Of a stretch of 64,000 nt of DNA, positions 59,057 to 64,000 are shown in pieces. The notes beneath the pieces were generated by a model, which had not been told where the DNA came from, made no database searches, and worked only from the letters and a program-made list of their open reading frames with translations. The stretch is taken from positions 71,874,432 to 71,938,431 of the forward strand of contig OZ020270.1 of NCBI GenBank assembly GCA_963971225.1. Reading direction: 5' to 3'. The position numbers and the translations under genes were made by a program. The number at the start of each line of letters is the position of its first letter. Positions within the stretch are counted from its first letter, which is position 1. This stretch comes from Melieria omissa. Its lineage: Eukaryota > Arthropoda > Insecta > Diptera > Ulidiidae.

Positions 59057-60002
59057 GCTTTGCAACAGCAATAACGGTTTTATAAGGCCTGATAAATGTG
59101 ACTCAATTGTTTATATACATATATAATTTGTATAGGTTTCTATCCAAATGGAATCACGTTTTGATTTTTGTTGTTATAATTTATGTTTTTTATCAAATAA
59201 ACCAATGAATTGTTCATAAAACTTAATAAAAGAAAAAAAAGTTGTATGCATTTTTACTCCTTTGCGGACCATTGTACAATATAACATACAAATTTGATTG
59301 AGCTGTAATTCCCAACCTAAATGATTTTTTTGATATTTTCTTGTATTTTATTGCTTAAATGTTCAATGAAAGTCAATATTTTGAAAAAAAAAATTGTATC
59401 TCAAGAAATGCGGAAATTTACCGGAAATCGAAGAACAATCGAATCGATTCAGAGCTTCCGGTTACGGACGCGACAAATTTCAAACACCCATAAAATTTTT
59501 TTCCAATTTTTCCGGGAACCAATTATTATATTTTCCTAACGAGAAGAATGCACCTATTTAAAAACTGACACCTACTTGCATTTGAAAAGTTTGTCCACTA
59601 ATGACAACAATAAATAATGATTTTTGAACACGGACGCGACATTAGGATGGAGGAAGAAGCAAACTCAAAAAATTTCAGTTTTGCGAACTCCGCTTTCTCT
59701 TGCTTTCTCTAATACATAAGATTGTTGTTAGTAGAAAACTTTTACATCACAAGAAAAATATAATATTACTTGAATAAGCTAAAAACACAAAGAAAAAAAG
59801 TGCATATAATTCGTCAAAAGGCTCAGAATTTTTTTGTTTTTCTTTTACAGTAGTATATTTCGGCCAAAAAATTAAAAAAATTAAAAATTCTTTTACATTT
59901 ATCAAATATAGATATTTAAGCTTTATTATTGGATAATATAAAATTTTTCTGAGCAGTTTGAATTTCTCACTCGTGGTGGACCTTTTTTGGGAGATGCCCA
60001 TA
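59057..60002. mobile_element. CGGACGCGAC element, copy B (right part only)
   Basis: Matches 51713-53135 of copy A without the pogo-like MITE. It contains two CGGACGCGAC motifs (59465, 59631) and ends with TGGGAGATGCCCATA (59988-60002). The left end is missing. Confidence 0.6.
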
Positions 60003-60060
60003 TGGCTAAAATTTCAATGCTGTTCGACCTATAACATTTTAAAAATTTAGGTTAGGCATA

Positions 60061-61173
60061 AATGCAGTATAGCGAACCCTCGTGAAAAAAATAAATGAGT
60101 ATGCTTTTATATAGAGGGTTGGCTCCTGAATCTAACAAACTAAAAATTTTGCCGAGGAAACGCCCAAAAAAGGCGTGGCTCGGGGTCAAAGTTTTTATCA
60201 AAACAACTCAATTAATCTCCAACTGATTTACACGATATTGGTATCAAACGAAACGAAACGATATTGATATCATACCTTTCTACTAATGTGCACTAATAAA
60301 AAGTTTTAACTTAATTTAAATTTGAATATAAAAGTGAAATCACACAAATATCAAATGTTTTATATTTCAATGTAAAGGGAATTTCACAGGCTACAATATG
60401 GTAACAAACTTTTTGCACCTTTGTTAAGGATTTTTTCGAGAAAAAAATCCGTTTTTAAAAAATTTTTATAAAATGCAATGTTGTGCATTAATAGAAAGGT
60501 ATGATACCCATACCCTTTCGTTTGATACCCATATCGTGTATAAGTTAACACCAAATTGTCCGCAACCAGCGCCCCCCGAGAAGGCGCTAGTGGCGGACCT
60601 GACCAGCGGCCAAAAAAGAGCGTAACGCAGCTGGACTGTGGCTGCCGGTAGGCGCTGACGGTGCAGAATCGACAGCAACCGTTTGCGCCGGTCGGGGTCG
60701 ATGCACGGACCACCAGGGCATCGAAATACGAAACCCAGCACGAGCCGCGAACGCAGCTAAACTCCAACGGCTGAAACAACAACAACGCTGCCGTTTAGCA
60801 CGAACTGCGAATGCAGCGAAAAGCTCAAAGACAACAACAACACTGCCGGTTGGCACGAGCTGGGAACAACAACGTCCATCGCCGTCGAGGAGTGTAGGGT
60901 TTAGAATTTAGTATCAATTTTGTAAGATCAGTTGGAAGAATAAACGCAAGTAAAACGGTTGAGCTCCAAAGAGCCAACTACTTACCTAACAAATTAATTT
61001 ATATCAGTTGGAGATTAATTGAGTTTGTGTGATAAAATCGTTGAACTTTGACCCCGAGCCACGCCTTTTGTGGGCGTTTCCCCCGCAAAATTTTTAGTTT
61101 GTTGGATTCACAAAAATACGCTGTATATGGCCCAATTTTCAGTTTTTTTTATGAGGGTTCGCTATACTGCATT
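60061..61173. mobile_element. Long-inverted-repeat (foldback-like) element of unknown family
   Basis: Arms of about 170 bp (60061-60227 and 61004-61173) are inverted copies. Both start AATGCAGTATAGCGAACCCT and contain GGCGTGGCTCGGGGTCAAAG and ATTAATCTCCAACTGAT. A second, inner inverted pair (about 60231-60300 and 60484-60543, GGTATCAAACGAAA type) is nested at the left. No target duplication was identified. Confidence 0.65.
60551..60990 (+). other. GC-rich insert with CAACAACAAC tracts inside the long-inverted-repeat element
   Basis: Markedly more GC-rich than its surroundings. It has about two to three imperfect repeats of a roughly 60-bp motif (GCACGAGC, CGAACGCAGC, AACAACAACAA), then an AATAAA near 60941 and a TAACA end. 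It could be LTR or untranslated-region sequence of another retroelement. The frames on its minus strand are not convincing proteins. Confidence 0.35.
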
Positions 61174-61188
61174 TGTTCCTTATGTGAT

Positions 61189-61437
61189 ATGGAGGATATG
61201 CCCACCTTTCGGGTCGTATTCACACTATGTGCTTTACCGAGAGTTAGTCAAGGTGAACATTCCATGAAAGATTTAGCTCAGGCGGCGCACAATGCGGCCG
61301 ATTCCCAAAAAGCTGGCCAAAACTCGAAAAATCAATTACGTGAAATAGCGTATATTCTAGAACATAATCAAGATGCATGTCAATTTAAAAATTGTAGGTT
61401 ATACAGCAAAATAGATTATTTAGTTTTAATTACATAA
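61189..61437 (+). CDS. Unrecognised short reading frame
   Basis: 83 codons from MEDMPTFRVV to the stop, with a hydrophilic, protein-like middle (SMKDLAQAAHNAADSQKAGQ). I recognise no family. It may be a fragment of a mobile-element protein or chance; its 3' end touches the convergent transposase frame at 61430. Confidence 0.2.
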   Translation: MEDMPTFRVVFTLCALPRVSQGEHSMKDLAQAAHNAADSQKAGQNSKNQLREIAYILEHNQDACQFKNCRLYSKIDYLVLIT

Positions 61438-62035
61438 AAAAATTTTCGTTATCAGCAAGATCGTCAGCATCTACATCTGTCTCTGTCTTAGAGGCCGAAC
61501 TACAATCAGTACTTTCCAAAACTTCTTCCGCATCAATAGATGGAGACAACAGTAAATAAATTGTATCTGCTGACAAAGACTTCATCGGTTTTGCTGGCAA
61601 CTTTCTGCAACTTGAAATGTATGGGTCAGAAGCTAATAAAAATCGTTTAAACACGTCCTCCATTGTTTTCTGACGATAGTTCTTTCTAGTGAAGTTCAGG
61701 CGATAGATGGCAAAAAATTTATTGCAAGCCTCTTGAGCATCTTCCGACATTTGTCCGATAGGCAAAACGGCATATTGAATGATTTCTGGACCATGAATCA
61801 AAAGCTTATGCACTAAAGTTGGCATATAATACCAATTATATTTGTCTACTATCATTCTAGCCAACTTTACACTATATTGCCGGAAGTTTCCTATATTTAT
61901 CTCATGTCCACTTGAAATGGCTTGCAGGATGATGTAGAAACGATATATGATGTCCTGATCGACTCCCGTTATTTTTGCCGATTGTTGATATTTTTCAAAA
62001 AAATAGCAGGTACTAAGCTTCTACACCTTTTCAAG

Positions 62036-62425
62036 TTCGATTTCAGAAAGCGTAAAAGCAATTTCAGAAAGCGTAAATTCAATTTCAGAAAGCGTAAATT
62101 CAATTTCAGAAAGCGTAAATTCAATTTCAGAAACATAAATTCAATTTCAGAAAGCGTAAATTCAATTTCGGAAAGCGTAAATTCAATTTCAGAAAGCGTA
62201 AATTCAATTTCAGAAAGCGTAAATTCAATTTCAGAAACATAAATTCAATTTCAGAAAGCGTAAATTCAATTTCGGAAAGCGTAAATTCAATTTCAGAAAG
62301 CGTAAATTCAATTTCGGAAAACGTAAATTCAATTTCGGAAAGCGTAAATTCAATTTCAGAAAACGTAAATTCAATTTCAGAAACATAAATTCAATTTCAG
62401 AAAGCGTAAATTCAATTTCAGAGCA
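62036..62425 (+). repeat. Left FB arm: 21-bp tandem repeat, about 19 copies
   Basis: Repeats of AATTCAATTTCAGAAAGCGTA with variants (shorter AACATA units, AACGTA, TTCGG). Frames across it are repeat artefacts. Confidence 0.92.
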
Positions 62426-62439
62426 AATGTTGAATTTAT

Positions 62440-62985
62440 TTTGGTTGCATTTACACAGATTTGATTTGTTTGGATACCTCTGTGTTTCCTCCGATATCTG
62501 CCCTGTACATGTATATTGACAGGTTGACCAAAAAGGAAATTGAGTCATCATGGCGTACTAGGACCGACTGTATCCCTCCCTCTCCTTGACGAAAACACGA
62601 TTCGTACTGTCCTTGAGTCGTACCTCCATTCGACAGCTCGTTGGAGTCATCACCGGACACTGCGCTATTGGATCTATGCTTACCAAATGGCGCCTCTCGT
62701 CGGGTGATGTCTGCCGTAGCTGTGGAGATGAAGAAGAAGTAGAAACGATACAACACTTCCTGTGTCACTGCCCGGCTCTGCAGAAACGCCGTCTCCCCAC
62801 CTTGTGGTCAATGTTCCTGGCCGACCTGGCTTGCACGGCGAAGGTCGAAATCTCGAATCTGCTCTCCTTCATTAAGAGGTCGAACTGGTTTCCCCTTGAT
62901 TGAGACTATTGGTTAGCTCCAGAACACCATAAGAAGGGATTCACAATAGGCCATTATGGCCTCCGAGTGTACACATAGCTTTCGT
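62440..62985 (+). pseudogene. LINE 3' end (C-terminal Cys/His region) inside the FB element
   Basis: Reads IRTVLESYLHSTARWSHHRT-type sequence in broken frames, then VGVITGHCAIGSMLTKWRLS, CRSCGDEEEVETIQHFLCHC and FIKRSNWFPLD. It matches the C terminus and 3' untranslated part of the LINE at 20202-22355 with clear divergence. It starts within the segment after RNase H. One frame break lies near 62585. Confidence 0.85.
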
Positions 62986-63044
62986 ACGTAGTTAAAAAAT
63001 TTGGCAAAGTGCACTTTTCCAAAAACATTTTTTATACAGGTAGG

Positions 63045-63372
63045 TAGTTTCTGAAATTGAATTTACGTTTTCCAAAATTGAATTTACGCTTTCTGAAATT
63101 GAATTTGTGTTTCTGAAATTGAATTTACGCTTTCTGAAATTGAATTTGTGTTTCTGAAATTGAATTTACGCTTTCTGAAATTGAATTTACGCTTTCTGAA
63201 ATTGAATTTATGTTTCTGAAATTGAATTTACGCTTTCTGAAATTGAATTTACGCTTTCCGAAATTGAATTTATGTTTCTGAAATTGAATTTACGTTTTCC
63301 GAAATTGAATTTACGCTTTCTGAAATTGAATTTACGCTTTCTGAAATTGAATTTACGCTTTCTGAAATCGAA
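63045..63372 (-). repeat. Right FB arm: inverted 21-bp tandem repeat, about 16 copies
   Basis: TTTACGCTTTCTGAAATTGAA units, the reverse complement of the left arm, with the same kinds of variants but a different order and number. Confidence 0.92.
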
Positions 63373-63560
63373 CTTGAAAAGGTGTAGTACTACAGCAGGT
63401 ACCTAAACAGTTGTTAGGTTTTCCCGCGTTGTGGGATTTTTGAACAGCCCAGACACATAAGTGGGTTTTAGACAGTGCACATAGATATAAGTCTGCTTTT
63501 TGTTTTCAATAACTAATTGTTTCATTGGCGCGGTTCAACTCAAAGACTGACTGAGTTTTG

Positions 63561-64000
63561 CACAAATTAAAAAAAAAATTTTATGTCAGACACAGTGTTA
63601 GTATTTTGTAAAAAACAAAAGCTTTACATCAAAGGATACATGATAGATGATTGCCGGAAATGAAAGCCAACTTGTTTTTCGTACGTGCGAACTGCGCATC
63701 CAGCAAAAGTACTCTTTACTTCGAGCTTACAGCAATATACGCCAAAAAAAAGTCGACTTACTATGGAGTTGCAAGCTTGTATCACTTCTTAAATGAAGCC
63801 AAAATCCAAATTTGCATGCCCTGGCAACGATTGTAATCGCGTTTAATTGATTTACTATCAAAATCTTGACGAACTTGTTCGAACGCACGCACCCGAAAGC
63901 ACAAAATTGCGCGAGGTGGCCACAGAAAAATCGCTGTAAAATCCAGTCGGGCAAAATCGGGCACCCGATCTCTTCAGGGCAGTACTCACAGAAGACTAGT
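63561..64000. other. No feature recognised
   Basis: May include upstream parts of the RAG1/Transib-like gene, but I could not follow the frame. The 75-residue frame at 63727-63954 has no familiar motif. Confidence 0.4.

Larger units (their letters stand above)
62014..63393. mobile_element. FoldBack (FB)-type element with captured LINE 3' end
   Basis: Flanked by AGCAGGTAC (9 bp) at 62005-62013 and 63394-63402. Both ends read CTACACCTTTTCAAGTTCGA inward and then pass into arrays of a 21-bp repeat in opposite orientation. Long inverted arms made of short tandem repeats plus 9-bp duplications are the hallmark of FoldBack elements. The middle (62440-62985) is LINE sequence. No own transposase. 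Confidence 0.85.
61430..63560 (-). pseudogene. RAG1/Transib-like transposase C-terminal region, split by a FoldBack-type element
   Basis: The open part (61864-61430, 144 residues, extendable in frame to about 62004) reads WYYMPTLVHKLLIHGPEIIQ, LPIGQMSEDAQEACNKFF, TRKNYRQKTMEDVFKRFLLA and an acidic tail. Upstream, past the inserted element, the frame continues at 63403 (HNAGKPNN). The order of an acidic catalytic-type residue in SEDAQEACNK, a basic stretch and MEDV near the C terminus resembles RAG1 and Transib enzymes. It is homologous to 11690-12188 and its copies but better preserved. I could not see the first two catalytic residues. Confidence 0.5.

Noticed and set aside
60384..60856. Three overlapping minus-strand frames with Cys and Arg
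   Set aside because: GC-rich sequence gives open frames by chance in several phases; none has a recognisable domain.
61922..62551. Frames encoding FRKRKFN and LRFLKLN repeats
   Set aside because: They are translations of the 21-bp FoldBack arm repeat, not a repeat protein.
62036..63372. CRISPR-like array of short repeats
   Set aside because: The 21-bp units are contiguous with no unique spacers, lie in inverted arms, and the context is eukaryotic.

Overview
This is eukaryotic, AT-rich, repeat-dense DNA with no recognisable host gene. The element mix (mariner, Tc1-like and piggyBac-like transposons, a hAT element, a FoldBack-type element, Ty3/gypsy LTR elements, a 5'-truncated LINE with RNase H, tRNA-derived SINEs) fits pericentromeric or intergenic DNA of a brachyceran fly, possibly a tephritid. 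Organism identity is inference. All large reading frames belong to mobile elements, and most are broken.

Layout. 1-5340: a possible BEL-like LTR end, a deleted mariner, dispersed 'GGCGGTGCCACGCC' repeats, one complete SINE with 12-bp target duplications, and the 5' part of a second SINE. 5509-11185: a defective Ty3/gypsy element on the minus strand with ATAT target duplications. 10711-30890: three head-to-tail copies of a 6.73-kb unit. Each holds the gypsy gag start and LTR, a RAG1/Transib-like transposase remnant, a solo LTR, and a Tc1-like element interrupted by a LINE and a piggyBac-like element. 31581-49956: four head-to-tail copies of a 4594-bp unit, each with a hAT element that contains a deleted mariner and a Harbinger-like MITE. 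49957-61173: dispersed repeats, an element with repeated CGGACGCGAC motifs, a piggyBac remnant, a pogo-like MITE, a SINE, two Tc1/mariner remnants, a gag fragment and a long-inverted-repeat element. 61430-63560: a second RAG1/Transib-like transposase, split by a FoldBack-type element that carries a LINE 3' end.

Target-site duplications give an order of events. The second SINE appears split in two: its 5' part is at 5035 and its 3' tail and matching 12-bp flank are at 31660-31692. Between the halves lie inverted ends starting CACAGAG, the RAG1/Transib-like remnant and all the later insertions. A Transib-like element therefore probably entered the SINE, other elements then piled into it, and finally two tandem amplifications copied parts of the pile. 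The first amplification begins inside gypsy gag and ends inside the piggyBac-like element. The second begins about 690 bp further on. Only the middle 6.73-kb unit keeps an uninterrupted LINE reading frame (680 residues).

The least explained items are the paired tandem amplifications, the 26-kb split SINE, the FoldBack element with captured LINE sequence, and the element with directly repeated CGGACGCGAC motifs.
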